Part shown: positions 9,023 to 18,151 of the stretch, piece by piece
Position numbering within the stretch: position 1 is the first letter of the stretch
How the letters are laid out: each line of letters starts with the position of its first letter
Notes under the pieces: model-generated
What the model was told of the DNA's origin: nothing
The model's input: the letters and a program-made list of their open reading frames with translations, nothing else
Database searches by the model: none
Position numbers and translations under genes: made by a program
NCBI RefSeq assembly: GCF_014203665.1
Contig: NZ_JACHJN010000002.1
Span: 682,001 to 746,000, forward strand
Origin: Saccharothrix tamanrassetensis
Lineage (GTDB): Bacteria > Actinomycetota > Actinomycetes > Mycobacteriales > Pseudonocardiaceae
Direction: 5' to 3'
Length of the DNA: 64,000 nucleotides

Positions 9023-10798
9023 ATGATGGAGCCGACTGGCGAACTGGCGCTGGCCGCCGAATTCCCCACGCCCGACCGGGAGCAGTGGCTGGAACTGGTC
9101 CAGGGCGTGCTCCGCAAGTCCGGCGCGGACTTCGGATCGCTGGTGACCACCACCTACGACGGCATCCGCGTCGAACCGCTCTACACCGCGGCCGACGTCG
9201 CCCCACCGAGTGGTTTCCCGGGTCTGCCGCCGTTCACCAGGGGCGGCCGGCCGCAGGGCACCGCGGACGGCTGGGACGTCCGCCAGCAGCACGTCGTCGC
9301 CGACCGCGACACGGTGGTGGCGGACCTGGAGAACGGCGTCACCTCGCTGTGGCTGAAGAACATCCCGGCGCAACGGCTCGACGACGTGCTGGCCGACGTC
9401 TACCTGGACCTCGCGCCGGTCGTGGTCGACGCGGGCGCGGACTTCCGGGCCGTCGGGCTGGAGATGCTGCGGATCTGGGATCAGCGGCCGGTGCCGGCCG
9501 CCGAGGTCCGCGGCAACGTGGGGGCCGACCCGCTGGGCGTGCGGGCGCGGACCGGCGCCGACGCGGACTTCCCGGCGCTCGCGGAACTCGTGGGGAAGGC
9601 TCGGCGGTTCCCCGAGCTGCGGGTGGTCGTGGTGGACGGGCTGCCGTTCCACGAGGCCGGCGGGTCCGACGCGCAGGAGCTCGGCGCGTCCCTCGCGGCG
9701 GGTGTCGCCTACCTGCGCGAACTCACCGGGCAGGGCCTGTCGGCGCAGGAAGCGGTGCGGCTGCTGGAGTTCCGCTATGCGGCGACCGCCGACCAGTTCC
9801 TCACCATCGCCAAGTTCCGTGCCGCCCGGCGGTTGTGGGCGCGGGTGACCGAGGTCGCGAGTGCCCCGAGCCCGCAGGTGCAGCACGCCGTGACGTCGCC
9901 CGCGATGATGACCCGCCGCGACCCGTGGGTGAACATGCTGCGGACCACGCTGGCGTGCTTCGGCGCGGGGCTGGGCGGGGCGGACGCGGTGACCGTGCTG
10001 CCGTTCGACCACGCGATCGGCCTGCCGGACGACTTCTCCCGCCGGATCGCCCGCAACACGCAAGCGTTGCTGCTGGAGGAGTCGAGGCTGGCGGGCGTGA
10101 TCGACCCGGCGGGCGGCTCCTGGTACGTGGAGCGGCTCACCGACGACCTGTCGCACGCCGCTTGGGCGTGGTTCCAGGAGATCGAGGCGGCGGGCGGGCT
10201 GCCGCGGGCGTTCGACCTGGTGGCGGACCGGATCGCGGCCACGTGGCAGCAGCGCGCCGCGAACCTCGCGGACCGCACCGACGCCATCACCGGCGTGAGC
10301 GAGTTCCCGAACCTCGGCGAGCCTGCCGTGGTGCGGGAACCCGCGCCCGAGGAACCTTCGGGCGGGCTGCCGCGCATCCGCTACGCGCAGGCGTTCGAGG
10401 CGTTGCGGGACGCGGCGGATGCCGCCGCCGAACGCCCCAAGGTCTTCCTGGCCACGCTCGGACCGGTTTCGGCGCACACCGCGCGCGCCACGTTCGCCGC
10501 GAACCTGTTCCAGGCAGGCGGGGTCGAGACGCCGCACGCGGGCGCGACCAAGACCGTGGACGACGTCGTGCGGGCATACCGGGAGAGCGGAGCGCGGATC
10601 GCGTGCCTGTGCGGCAGCGAGAGCGGTTACGCCGAGCTGGCCGTGCCGGTCGCGGAGGCGTTGAGGGAAGCGGGTGCGGAGCGCATCCTGTTGGCGGGCA
10701 GGAAGTCCGATGCCCGGATCGACGAGTACGTGTTCGTCGGGTGCGCGGCGTTGGCCGTCCTCGAAGACACCTTCGACTTCCTCGGAGTGCAGCGATGA
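9023..10798 (+). CDS. mutA: Methylmalonyl-CoA mutase small subunit
   Basis: A 591-residue non-catalytic partner of the heterodimeric mutase. It has the barrel-domain signatures ([65 protein letters not shown]). The C-terminal cobalamin-like domain lacks the DxHxxG ligand motif, reading [16 protein letters not shown] instead, exactly as expected for MutA. Its stop overlaps the mutB start (ATGA). Two ATGs (9023 and 9026) follow a weak GGAG. The heterodimer converts (R)-methylmalonyl-CoA to succinyl-CoA, the step after propionyl-CoA carboxylation by AccA3/AccD5. Confidence 0.95.
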   Translation: MMEPTGELALAAEFPTPDREQWLELVQGVLRKSGADFGSLVTTTYDGIRVEPLYTAADVAPPSGFPGLPPFTRGGRPQGTADGWDVRQQHVVADRDTVVADLENGVTSLWLKNIPAQRLDDVLADVYLDLAPVVVDAGADFRAVGLEMLRIWDQRPVPAAEVRGNVGADPLGVRARTGADADFPALAELVGKARRFPELRVVVVDGLPFHEAGGSDAQELGASLAAGVAYLRELTGQGLSAQEAVRLLEFRYAATADQFLTIAKFRAARRLWARVTEVASAPSPQVQHAVTSPAMMTRRDPWVNMLRTTLACFGAGLGGADAVTVLPFDHAIGLPDDFSRRIARNTQALLLEESRLAGVIDPAGGSWYVERLTDDLSHAAWAWFQEIEAAGGLPRAFDLVADRIAATWQQRAANLADRTDAITGVSEFPNLGEPAVVREPAPEEPSGGLPRIRYAQAFEALRDAADAAAERPKVFLATLGPVSAHTARATFAANLFQAGGVETPHAGATKTVDDVVRAYRESGARIACLCGSESGYAELAVPVAEALREAGAERILLAGRKSDARIDEYVFVGCAALAVLEDTFDFLGVQR

Positions 10799-13101
10799 TC
10801 CCGAACTTCGCCGAAATCGACCTCGGTGAGCCGACCGCCGGCACCGCCGCGCAGTGGCAGGAAGCGCTGCACGAGACCACCGGCAAGGGCGCGGACGCGC
10901 TAATGTGGGAGACGCCGGAAGGCATCGGCGTCAAGCCGGTCTACACCGCGGCCGACACCGAGGGCCTGGACTTCCTCGGCACGTACCCCGGCATCGCGCC
11001 GTTCCTGCGCGGCCCGTACCCGACTATGTACGTCAACCAGCCGTGGACCATCCGGCAGTACGCGGGGTTCTCCACCGCCGAGGAGTCGAACGCCTTCTAC
11101 CGCCGCAACCTCGCGGCCGGGCAGAAGGGCCTGTCGGTGGCGTTCGACCTGGCGACGCACCGGGGCTACGACTCCGACCACCCGCGCGTGGCGGGCGACG
11201 TCGGCATGGCGGGCGTGGCGATCGACTCGATCTACGACATGCGCCAGTTGTTCGACGGGATCCCGCTGGACAAGATGTCGGTGTCCATGACGATGAACGG
11301 CGCCGTGCTGCCGATCCTGGCGCTGTACGTCGTGGCGGCGGAAGAACAGGGCGTCGCGCCGGAACTGCTCGCGGGGACGATCCAGAACGACATCCTCAAG
11401 GAGTTCATGGTCCGCAACACCTACATCTACCCGCCGCGCCCGTCGATGCGGATCATCTCGGACATCTTCTCGTTCACCTCGCAGCGGATGCTGAAGTTCA
11501 ACTCCATCTCGATCTCCGGCTACCACATGCAGGAAGCGGGCGCGACGGCCGACCTGGAGCTGGCCTACACGCTGGCGGACGGCGTCGAGTACCTGCGGGC
11601 GGGCCGGGACGCGGGGCTGGACATCGACGCGTTCGCGCCGCGCCTGTCGTTCTTCTGGGCCGTCGGCATGAACTTCTTCATGGAAGTGGCCAAGCTGCGC
11701 GCCGCGCGGCTGCTGTGGGCCAAGCTGGTGAAGGGCTTCGACCCGAAGTCGCCGAAGTCGCTGTCGCTGCGCACGCACTGCCAGACGTCGGGCTGGTCGC
11801 TCACCGCGCAGGACGTGTTCAACAACGTGACCCGCACGTGCGTGGAGGCGATGGCCGCCACGCAGGGCCACACGCAGTCGTTGCACACCAACGCCTTGGA
11901 CGAGGCGCTGGCGCTGCCGACCGACTTCTCGGCGCGCATCGCGCGCAACACGCAGCTGTTGTTGCAGCAGGAATCCGGCACCACGCGGGTGATCGACCCG
12001 TGGGGCGGCAGCGCGTTCGTCGAACGCCTGACGCACGACCTGGCGCACCGCGCGTGGGCGCACATCACGGAGGTCGAAGCCGCCGGCGGGATGGCGCAGG
12101 CGATCGACGCGGGCATCCCCAAGCTTCGGATCGAAGAGGCCGCCGCGCGGACGCAGGCCCGGATCGACTCCGGGCGGCAGCCGGTGATCGGCGTGAACAA
12201 GTACCAGGTGGAGTTCGACGAGCAGATCGACGTGCTCAAGGTGGACAACGCCGGGGTGCGTGCGCAGCAGCTGGCGAAGCTCGCCAGGTTGCGGGAGGAG
12301 CGCGACCAGTCCGCTGTGGACAGTGCGCTGGCGGCGTTGACGCGGGCGGCCGGCGCGGAGGGGAACCTGCTGGAGCTGGCGATCAGCGCGGCGCGGGCGA
12401 AGGCCACGGTGGGCGAGATCTCCGAGGCGCTGGGGAAGGTGTGGGGGCGGCACTCGGCGCAGATCCGCACCATCACGGGTGTGTACCGCGAGGAGGTCGG
12501 ATCGGTGTCCAACGTGGACGCTACCCGCGAGGTCGTGGAGGCGTTCGCGGAGAACGAGGGTCGTCGGCCGCGGATCCTGGTCGCCAAGATGGGGCAGGAC
12601 GGGCACGACCGGGGGCAGAAGGTGATCGCCACCGCGTTCGCCGATCTCGGCTTCGACGTGGACGTCGGCCCGTTGTTCCAGACGCCGGACGAGGTCGCGC
12701 GCCAGGCCGTGGAGGCGGACGTGCACATCGTCGGTGTGTCGTCGCTGGCCGCCGGGCACCTGACGCTGGTGCCGGCGTTGCGGGCGGCGCTGGCGGAGTC
12801 GGGGCGCGAGGACATCATGATCGTGGTGGGCGGTGTCATCCCGCCGCAGGACTTCGAGGCGCTGCGCGCGGCGGGGGCGGCGGCGATCTTCCCGCCGGGG
12901 ACGGTCATCGCGGATGCGGCGGGGGACCTGCTGCGGAAGCTGGCGGCGCAGTTGGGGCATGGCGAGCTGCGGCAGGGCGGGTCGGAGCAGACCGGGTTGG
13001 AGCGGACCGGGTCGGGACAGACCGGGTTGGAGCAGACCGGGTTGGGGCAGGGCGAAGCGAGGCAGGGCGAGTCGGGGCGTGGCGAGCCGGGGCATGGCTA
13101 G
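10795..13101 (+). CDS. mutB: Methylmalonyl-CoA mutase large (catalytic) subunit with repeat-derived C-terminal tail
   Basis: A 768-residue adenosylcobalamin enzyme. Catalytic barrel landmarks include [49 protein letters not shown] and [12 protein letters not shown]. The B12 domain carries DxHxxG as D602-G-H604-D-R-G607 (lower axial His604), then SSLAAGH and [10 protein letters not shown]. The normal protein ends around [13 protein letters not shown]. After that come about 40 extra residues rich in Gly/Gln/Glu/Thr, encoded by eight tandem 15-bp units. It overlaps mutA by 4 bp and meaB by 8 bp. Confidence 0.95.
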   Translation: MIPNFAEIDLGEPTAGTAAQWQEALHETTGKGADALMWETPEGIGVKPVYTAADTEGLDFLGTYPGIAPFLRGPYPTMYVNQPWTIRQYAGFSTAEESNAFYRRNLAAGQKGLSVAFDLATHRGYDSDHPRVAGDVGMAGVAIDSIYDMRQLFDGIPLDKMSVSMTMNGAVLPILALYVVAAEEQGVAPELLAGTIQNDILKEFMVRNTYIYPPRPSMRIISDIFSFTSQRMLKFNSISISGYHMQEAGATADLELAYTLADGVEYLRAGRDAGLDIDAFAPRLSFFWAVGMNFFMEVAKLRAARLLWAKLVKGFDPKSPKSLSLRTHCQTSGWSLTAQDVFNNVTRTCVEAMAATQGHTQSLHTNALDEALALPTDFSARIARNTQLLLQQESGTTRVIDPWGGSAFVERLTHDLAHRAWAHITEVEAAGGMAQAIDAGIPKLRIEEAAARTQARIDSGRQPVIGVNKYQVEFDEQIDVLKVDNAGVRAQQLAKLARLREERDQSAVDSALAALTRAAGAEGNLLELAISAARAKATVGEISEALGKVWGRHSAQIRTITGVYREEVGSVSNVDATREVVEAFAENEGRRPRILVAKMGQDGHDRGQKVIATAFADLGFDVDVGPLFQTPDEVARQAVEADVHIVGVSSLAAGHLTLVPALRAALAESGREDIMIVVGGVIPPQDFEALRAAGAAAIFPPGTVIADAAGDLLRKLAAQLGHGELRQGGSEQTGLERTGSGQTGLEQTGLGQGEARQGESGRGEPGHG
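12973..13092 (+). repeat. Eight 15-bp tandem units forming the MutB tail
   Basis: Units of 15 bp start at 12973, 12988, 13003, 13018, 13033, 13048, 13063 and 13078. The best-conserved form is CAGACCGGGTTGGAG (12988 and 13018 identical). In frame they encode pentapeptides such as QTGLE. A ninth, partial unit (CATGGC) supplies the ATG of meaB. Confidence 0.85.
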
Positions 13102-14107
13102 GGCGATCGACGTCGGCGAGTACGCGAAGGGCGTGCTCGCCGGGAACCGGAGCACGCTGGCGCGCGCCATCACCCTGGTCGAGTCGACCCGCGCGGACCA
13201 CCGGGCGCTGGCGCAGGAGCTGCTGGTCGAGCTGCTGCCGCACTCGGGCGGGGCGCACCGGATCGGCGTCACGGGGGTGCCGGGGGTCGGCAAGTCGACG
13301 TTCATCGACGCGTTCGGCTCGATGCTGACCGGGCAGGGGCACCGGGTGGCGGTGCTGGCGGTGGACCCGTCGTCGACGCGCACCGGGGGGTCGATCCTGG
13401 GCGACAAGACCCGGATGGCCCGCCTCGCGGTCGACCCGGCCGCGTTCATCCGGCCCTCCCCGACGTCCGGGACGCTCGGCGGGGTGGCCAAGGCGACGCG
13501 CGAGTCGATCCTGCTGGCGGAGGCGGCCGGCTACGACGTGGTGCTGGTCGAGACGGTCGGCGTGGGGCAGTCCGAGGTCGCGGTGGCGAACATGACGGAT
13601 TGTTCGCTCTTTCTGGCGCTCGCGCGCACCGGAGATCAACTCCAGGGCATCAAGAAGGGCGTGCTCGAACTGGCGGACGTGATCGCGGTGAACAAGGCCG
13701 ACGGTCCGCACGAGCAGGACGCCCGCAAGGCGGCGCGGGAGCTGGCGGGCGCGCTGCGGTTGCTGCGCCCGCCGGACGCGGTGTGGCACCCGCCGGTGCT
13801 GACGTGCAGCGGGTTGACCGGCGTCGGGCTGGAGACCGTCTGGCAGCAGGTAGTCGAGCATCAGACGGCATTGCGGGAGGTCGGCGAGCTGGCCGAACGG
13901 CGGCGGCGCCAGCAGGTCGACTGGACCTGGGCGATGGTCAACGATCAGCTGCTCAACAGTCTGCGCACCGACAATTCGGTCCGCGCAGTGGTGCCTGAAC
14001 TGGAACGACAGGTGCGGGACGGCGAGCTGACCGCCACGTTGGCGGCCGAGCGGATCCTGGCCGCGTTCACCCGTCGTGAATCCGACGCCGGTTTGGGTGA
14101 CCACTGA
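13094..14107 (+). CDS. meaB: Methylmalonyl-CoA mutase-associated GTPase (MeaB/ArgK family)
   Basis: A 337-residue G3E-family GTPase that escorts adenosylcobalamin loading and protects MutB from inactivation. Visible motifs: P-loop GVPGVGKST near residue 62, LAVDPSST with [13 protein letters not shown] (switch region), [10 protein letters not shown], and base-recognition NKAD. The start at 13094 lies inside the mutB reading frame, eight bases before its stop, so translation is probably coupled. The mutA-mutB-meaB order is the standard actinobacterial operon. Confidence 0.95.
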   Translation: MARAIDVGEYAKGVLAGNRSTLARAITLVESTRADHRALAQELLVELLPHSGGAHRIGVTGVPGVGKSTFIDAFGSMLTGQGHRVAVLAVDPSSTRTGGSILGDKTRMARLAVDPAAFIRPSPTSGTLGGVAKATRESILLAEAAGYDVVLVETVGVGQSEVAVANMTDCSLFLALARTGDQLQGIKKGVLELADVIAVNKADGPHEQDARKAARELAGALRLLRPPDAVWHPPVLTCSGLTGVGLETVWQQVVEHQTALREVGELAERRRRQQVDWTWAMVNDQLLNSLRTDNSVRAVVPELERQVRDGELTATLAAERILAAFTRRESDAGLGDH

Positions 14108-14147
14108 CAGTGGTATCCGGAGGTGGCGATGACTAGTCTTGGTGACC

Positions 14148-14444
14148 ATGTGGCGATCTGTGCTCGCGGTGTGCCTCTTCGTGTTGGCCGGCGCGTTTAC
14201 CGTGACCGGAGTGGCGAACGCCACTCCTCCCGTGCACACCGACCACGTCGTCGCCGCGCAGCCGACTGAATCGGTCTCACCTGGGCCGGACGTCCAAGCG
14301 CCGCAGGAGACCCAACCGGGTGTCAACGCCGAGACCAAGAAAAAGTTGTGGCTCGGCGGTATCGCGTTGCTGCTCTTCGCCCTCGTTTACTGGCGTAACA
14401 AGAAGCGGTGGGACAAGTGGCGCAAGGCCAGGAAAGCCGGCTGA
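14148..14444 (+). CDS. Small membrane-anchored protein with signal peptide
   Basis: A 98-residue protein: signal peptide (RSVLAVCLFVLAGAFTVTGVANA), an extracytoplasmic Pro/Thr-rich stretch of about 40 residues, one transmembrane helix (LWLGGIALLLFALVYW) and a strongly basic tail (RNKKRWDKWRKARKAG). The overall shape resembles a cell-wall-sorted protein's end, but no LPXTG-like motif is present. A -10-like TAGTCT (14134-14139) ends nine bases before the ATG, suggesting leaderless expression; TTG 14139 and GTG 14142 are other possible starts. No family recognised. Confidence 0.6.
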   Translation: MWRSVLAVCLFVLAGAFTVTGVANATPPVHTDHVVAAQPTESVSPGPDVQAPQETQPGVNAETKKKLWLGGIALLLFALVYWRNKKRWDKWRKARKAG

Positions 14445-14481
14445 GGGGTCGTGGGGGCGGCCAGGGTCGTGGGGGCGACCT

Positions 14482-14562
14482 GAATCTCAGTACGTGAGAT
14501 TCTGCGGTCGTTATATGGTCCTCCTGTAAGGCTCCTGTTCGGTCTTGATCGGTCTGACCGAA
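14482..14562. promoter_or_regulatory. Two inverted repeats upstream of the amidohydrolase operon
   Basis: GAATCTCA-GTACG-TGAGATTC (14482-14502) has perfect 8-bp arms. TTCGGTC (14538-14544) pairs with GACCGAA (14556-14562). Both lie in the 214-bp gap before the amidohydrolase pair. The first looks like a repressor operator near a TATATG (14512-14517) -10-like element; the second could be an operator or leader hairpin. Confidence 0.45.
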
Positions 14563-14658
14563 ACTCGCGCACCGCTCGGCGCAGCCGCGCGACCGGCCGG
14601 CGGTTGATCAATGAGAGCGCCGACAGGGCCGGCAGGGCTTGATGCAGGATGGACGCAA

Positions 14659-15825
14659 ATGGGTACCGACTTCCAGATGAGGACGCGCTCGGCCGTCGAG
14701 CGGTACTCGAATGCGCTGGTAGGGCTCTCGCACAGCATCCACGCGGAACCCGAGGTGGCGTTCGCGGAACACCGCAGCGCGGCCAAGGTGGCCGATCTGC
14801 TGGCCGCCGAGGGCTTCGAGGTGGAGCGCGGGGTCGCGGACCTGGAGACGGCGTTCACCGCGTCTTACGGCTCCGGGGACCTCGTGCTCGGCCTGTGCGC
14901 GGAGTACGACGCACTGCCCGAAGTAGGACACGCTTGCGGACACAACGTCATTGCCGCCGCTTCGACCGGCGCGGCGCTCGCGCTGCGTGACGTGGCCGAC
15001 GAACTGGGCCTCACCGTCCGGGTCATCGGCACACCGGCCGAAGAAGTCGGTGGCGGCAAGGTCATCATGCTCGAACACGGGGTATTCGACGACGTGTCGT
15101 TGTCGATGATGGTGCACCCGGCGCCGTACGAGGCGATCGCAGCGCGTTCGCTGGCGATCACCGACGTCGAGGTGCACTACACCGGCAAGCCCTCGCACGC
15201 CGCCGCCGCGCCGCACCTGGGTGTGAACGCGGCGGATGCCATCACAGTCGCCCAGGTCGCGATCGGCCTGGCGCGGCAGCACCTGGAGCCCGGCCAGATG
15301 GTCAGCGGCATCGTCACCCGCGGCGGCACCGTGCCGAACGTGGTGCCCGCCCGCACGGTGGCGATGTTCGACATGCGTGCCGAGAACCTGGAGTCGCTGA
15401 GCCGGCTGGAGGAGCGGATCAACCGCTGCTTCTCGGCCGGCGCACTGGCCACCGGCTGCACGCACGAGGTCCTCAAGGTCTCGCCCGTCTACGCCGAGCT
15501 CACCCCGGACCGGTGGTTGGCCGACGCCTACCGGCGTGCCGCCACCGACCTGGGGCGTGAGCCGTTGAGCCCTGCGCAGGAGCGGGCTCATCGGATCGGC
15601 AGCACCGACATGGGCAACGTCACCCGTGCGCTGCCTGCCATCCACCCGACCATCGCCATCGACTGCGGAGACGCGGTGAATCACCAAATTGAATTCGCGA
15701 CAGCCTGTGCGTCGGCATCCGCCGACCGGGCCGTGCTCGACGGAGCACTAGCCCTTGCCTGGACGACCATCGCCGCCGCCTGCGACGACTCGCAGCGCGC
15801 CCGGCTGGTGGGTGGTGCGGCATGA
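14659..15825 (+). CDS. amiB1: M20-family amidohydrolase (AmiB1-like)
   Basis: A 388-residue zinc-dependent M20D hydrolase. Motifs: HAEPEVAFAEHRSA, LCAEYDALPEVGHACGHNVIAA (metal ligands Cys/His), GTPAEEVGGGK (catalytic Glu pair), VHYTGKPSHAAAAPHLGVNAADA (dimer-domain His), GTVPNVVPARTVAMFDMRA. This is the p-aminobenzoyl-glutamate/N-acyl amino acid hydrolase type. It starts at ATG 14659 behind AGGATGGA; ATG 14611 and 14677 are alternatives. It overlaps the second amidohydrolase by 4 bp. The same tandem pair (Rv3306c-Rv3305c) flanks deoD-pmmB in M. tuberculosis. The physiological substrate is not established. Confidence 0.88.
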   Translation: MGTDFQMRTRSAVERYSNALVGLSHSIHAEPEVAFAEHRSAAKVADLLAAEGFEVERGVADLETAFTASYGSGDLVLGLCAEYDALPEVGHACGHNVIAAASTGAALALRDVADELGLTVRVIGTPAEEVGGGKVIMLEHGVFDDVSLSMMVHPAPYEAIAARSLAITDVEVHYTGKPSHAAAAPHLGVNAADAITVAQVAIGLARQHLEPGQMVSGIVTRGGTVPNVVPARTVAMFDMRAENLESLSRLEERINRCFSAGALATGCTHEVLKVSPVYAELTPDRWLADAYRRAATDLGREPLSPAQERAHRIGSTDMGNVTRALPAIHPTIAIDCGDAVNHQIEFATACASASADRAVLDGALALAWTTIAAACDDSQRARLVGGAA

Positions 15826-17093
15826 CGGTCCTCGACTCGCGACCGGAATTGCCGAGGGAGGAGGATCCCGAGGTGCTGTTGACCGAACGTGGGGTCAGCA
15901 TTGCCCCTGTGGATGATCTCGGAGAGGGGCGCGGCCCCTCCTGGTTGGACGACTGGCTGGCCGCCAACGCATCAGAGGTGGTCGCCTGGCGTCGTCACAT
16001 CCACGCCCATCCGGAACTGTCCCGAAAGGAGTTCGCGACCACGGAGTTGATCGCCGGGCTGTTGAGATCCGTGGGCCTGAAGCCCCGGGTGCTGCCCGGT
16101 GGGTCCGGCCTGGTGTGCGATGTCGGCAGTGGACCGCGGTGCGTGGCGCTGCGGGCGGACATCGACGCCCTGCCGTTGAGCGAGAACACCGGGGCGTCCT
16201 ACGCGTCCACTGTGGATGGCGTCTCGCACGCTTGTGGCCACGACGCGCACGCGACCGTGCTGCTGGGGGCGGCCTTGGCGCTGGCCTCGGCGACGGAGCT
16301 GCCCGGTCGGGTGCGGCTGATCTTCCAGCCGGCCGAGGAGGTCATGCCCGGTGGGGCGCTGGACGTCCTGGCGGCGGGCGGGTTGGACGGGGTGGAGCGG
16401 ATCTTCGGGCTCCACTGCGACCCCCGGTTGCGGGTGGGGCGGATCGGGACGCGGATCGGGGCCATCACCTCGGCCAGCGACCTGCTGGAACTGCGCCTGA
16501 CCTCGCCCGGCGGCCACACGTCCCGGCCGCACCTGACGGCCGACCTGGTGAACGCGCTGGGGACGGTGATCACCGGGTTGCCGGCGCTGCTGTCGCGGCG
16601 GGTGGACCCGCGGGCGGGGACCGTGCTCGTGTGGGGTGCCGTGCACGCCGGGGAAGCTGCCAACGCGGTGCCGCAGGACGGGGTGCTGCGGGGGACGCTG
16701 CGCACCGGGGACCGGAACATCTGGGCCGAGCTGGAGCCGTTGATCAAGGAGTTGACGGCGGCCTTGCTGGCTCCCACCGGGGTCGGCTTCGACCTGCACC
16801 ACCGGCGCGGGGTTCCGCCCGTGATCAACGATCGTGAGAGCACGATGTTGTTGCGGGCCGGGATCGAGGCCGCGCTGGGGGAGGACTCGCTGGCGGGGAC
16901 CGAGCAGTCTTCCGGGGGTGAGGACTTCGGCTGGTACTTGGAGCACGTGCCGGGGTCGTTCGCCCGGTTGGGTGTCTGGGACGGGGTGGAGAAGCAGCGG
17001 GACCTGCACCAGCCCGGGTTCGACCTGGACGAGCGGGCGTTGCTGGTCGGTGTGCGGGTGATGGTGCACGCGGCGTTGGCTTCGTTGGCTTGA
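15822..17093 (+). CDS. amiA1: M20-family amidohydrolase (AmiA1-like)
   Basis: A 423-residue M20D hydrolase (hippurate hydrolase/IAA-amino acid hydrolase type) with RRHIHAHPELSRKEF, RADIDALPLSENTG, HACGHDAHATVLLGAA (metal Cys/His), FQPAEEVMPGG (catalytic Glu), SPGGHTSRPHLTADLV and GGEDFGWYLEHVPGSFARLG (metal His/Glu region). The first 45 residues are an acidic extension before the family core (PSWLDDWLAANASEVVAWRR). Translation is coupled to the upstream amidohydrolase by ATGA. Two related hydrolases could form a hetero-oligomer or act on different acyl amino acids. Confidence 0.88.
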   Translation: MTVLDSRPELPREEDPEVLLTERGVSIAPVDDLGEGRGPSWLDDWLAANASEVVAWRRHIHAHPELSRKEFATTELIAGLLRSVGLKPRVLPGGSGLVCDVGSGPRCVALRADIDALPLSENTGASYASTVDGVSHACGHDAHATVLLGAALALASATELPGRVRLIFQPAEEVMPGGALDVLAAGGLDGVERIFGLHCDPRLRVGRIGTRIGAITSASDLLELRLTSPGGHTSRPHLTADLVNALGTVITGLPALLSRRVDPRAGTVLVWGAVHAGEAANAVPQDGVLRGTLRTGDRNIWAELEPLIKELTAALLAPTGVGFDLHHRRGVPPVINDRESTMLLRAGIEAALGEDSLAGTEQSSGGEDFGWYLEHVPGSFARLGVWDGVEKQRDLHQPGFDLDERALLVGVRVMVHAALASLA

Positions 17094-17164
17094 GCGTTGC
17101 GCGTTGCGCGTTGAGCGTTGAGCGTTGAGCGCTAGGCGTTGGGTGTTGGGGCGTTGAGCGTGGG
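17094..17164 (+). repeat. Heptanucleotide tandem array GCGTTGA
   Basis: Directly after the amiA1 stop the sequence runs GCGTTGC, GCGTTGC, GCGTTGA, GCGTTGA, GCGTTGA, GCGCTAG, GCGTTGG and so on: about ten 7-bp units that degenerate with distance. It looks like a slippage array grown from the stop-codon region. Confidence 0.85.
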
Positions 17165-17778
17165 GCTTGAGTTGGGGCCTGGGCTCGGTGCTTGGAATTG
17201 GGGTCTGGGGCTTTGAGGCTCTGGGTTCTGGGGGCAGTTTTTGGGGGCTGGGGGTTCTGATTTGGAGCTTTGGGCTTGACTGGGGGTTGGGTCCGGAGCT
17301 TTGAATCCCGTTGTTCGGTTGAGAGTTCTGAGCTCGGGCCGGGTCCGGTGGAATGGAATGGGCTCGACTCGACTGGGGTGTTTTGGCTCGGGATTTTCGG
17401 CTCGGGGTTCTTGGCTTCGTGACCCGGTCTCGTTTTGTGATCAGGTCTCGGGTTTGTGGCGTGACCTCGGTTTGCAGCGGACCCTGGTTTGCAGCGTGGC
17501 CCTGTTTGTGAGGTGGTCTCGTTGTGTGAGGGCTGCGGTTGTGAGGTGGCTGAGGTTTGCGGTCCGGTTCTAGCCTGAGACGGGTCTCAGCTTTGTGCGC
17601 GGTTTGTCGTACCTCTGTGGTTGGGTATGTGTCGGGGGCGTTCTGATTGGGGGGACGCCTGCGAAGCCTGCTCTGCCTTGGTTGCGTACATGGCTGAGTG
17701 GCGGTCTCGGTTGTTTGTGGTTGAAGGGCGTAAAAGAGTCCTCGCCGGACGGGCAGGCCGCCAAGGATCTCCACAAAA
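17165..17778. other. Gene-free, strongly G/T-skewed region
   Basis: No gene is supported here. From about 17165 to 17580 the plus strand is dominated by G and T, with many G-runs (GGGG at 17173, 17200s, 17230s) alternating with TT. Open frames exist only because stop-rich A is scarce; their codon use is unlike neighbouring genes. From 17600 to 17778 base composition returns towards average without coding character. Confidence 0.6.
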
Positions 17779-17810
17779 GCCCTTCAAAGCTTCTTCGAGC
17801 TTTGGAGGGC
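17779..17810 (-). terminator. Hairpin with U-tract on the reverse strand
   Basis: GCCCTTCAAAGCT (17779-17791) pairs with AGCTTTGGAGGGC (17798-17810), 13 bp with one G-U and a six-base loop. Read on the reverse strand it is followed by GCTTTTGTGG, a modest U-tract. It could terminate transcription coming from the metal-transporter operon about 340 bp upstream. Confidence 0.5.
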
Positions 17811-17816
17811 GGTGGT

Positions 17817-17963
17817 CTGCGTGTCCTCCCCGTATGACCTGGTCGGAGACAACCACATGCGTCAAGGGCAGATCGTGAGGGCGTGTTCGGTGATCGCGCG
17901 ATCGATCTGCCCTTGACACATGCGGTTCGCTGGCGCGCAGGCCATACGGGGATGACACGCAGG
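17817..17963. repeat. Long imperfect inverted repeat (arms about 63 bp)
   Basis: The left arm (17817-17879) and right arm (17900-17963) are imperfect reverse complements along their whole length. The best blocks are GTCAAGGGCAGATCG (17861-17875) against CGATCTGCCCTTGAC (17903-17917) and GCGTGTC (17819-17825) against GACACGC (17954-17960), with CCCCGTATG/CATACGGGG between them. The centre holds the palindrome GATCGCGCGATC (17892-17903). As RNA it would form one long rod. It could be a MITE-like relic or a structured RNA. Confidence 0.75.
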
Positions 17964-17966
17964 GGC

Positions 17967-18116
17967 AGAGGTGTGCGCGAGGCGCAGAGGTGTGCGCGAG
18001 GCGCGCAGCAAGCCGCAGGTGTGCGCGTGGCGCAGTCGAACGGCAGGTGTGCGCGTGGCGCAGCCGAACGGCAGGTGTGCGCGTGGCGCAGCCGAACGGC
18101 AGGTGTGCGCAGGCCG
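17967..18116 (+). repeat. Tandem 19-bp and 28-bp repeats
   Basis: Two copies of an AGAGGTGTGCGCGAGGCGC-like unit begin at about 17967. They are followed by three 28-bp units at 18017-18044, 18045-18072 and 18073-18100 (units 2 and 3 identical, unit 1 differs at one base) and a partial fourth to 18116. Each unit starts AGGTGTGCGCGTGGCGCAG. All three frames are open, but I see no sign that it is translated. The array ends 35 bp before the transporter stop codon. Confidence 0.85.
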
Positions 18117-18151
18117 TGGGCAGGGGTGTGGTCGCCGTGCGGGAGGTCGGG

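Noticed and set aside
7238-10537. A very long reverse-strand open frame (1,099 residues) covering kinase and mutA regions
   Set aside because: Only the kinase part has protein character; the rest is the antisense of mutA, kept open by high GC content.
14129-14160. ATG at 14129 after GGAGG as start of a different-frame gene
   Set aside because: That frame closes after a short Arg-rich peptide; the signal-peptide frame from 14148 is far more convincing.
17301-17573. Open frame in the G/T-rich region (90 residues)
   Set aside because: It is caused by a lack of A in the strand; third-position use and residues do not resemble genes here.
17621-17878. Possible 85-residue gene in the repeat island
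   Set aside because: Codon third positions are not GC-rich as in all neighbours, there is no ribosome site, and the end overlaps the inverted repeat arm.
17967-18116. CRISPR array
   Set aside because: The 28-bp units are directly adjacent with no unique spacers, so it is a tandem repeat, and no cas genes are near.
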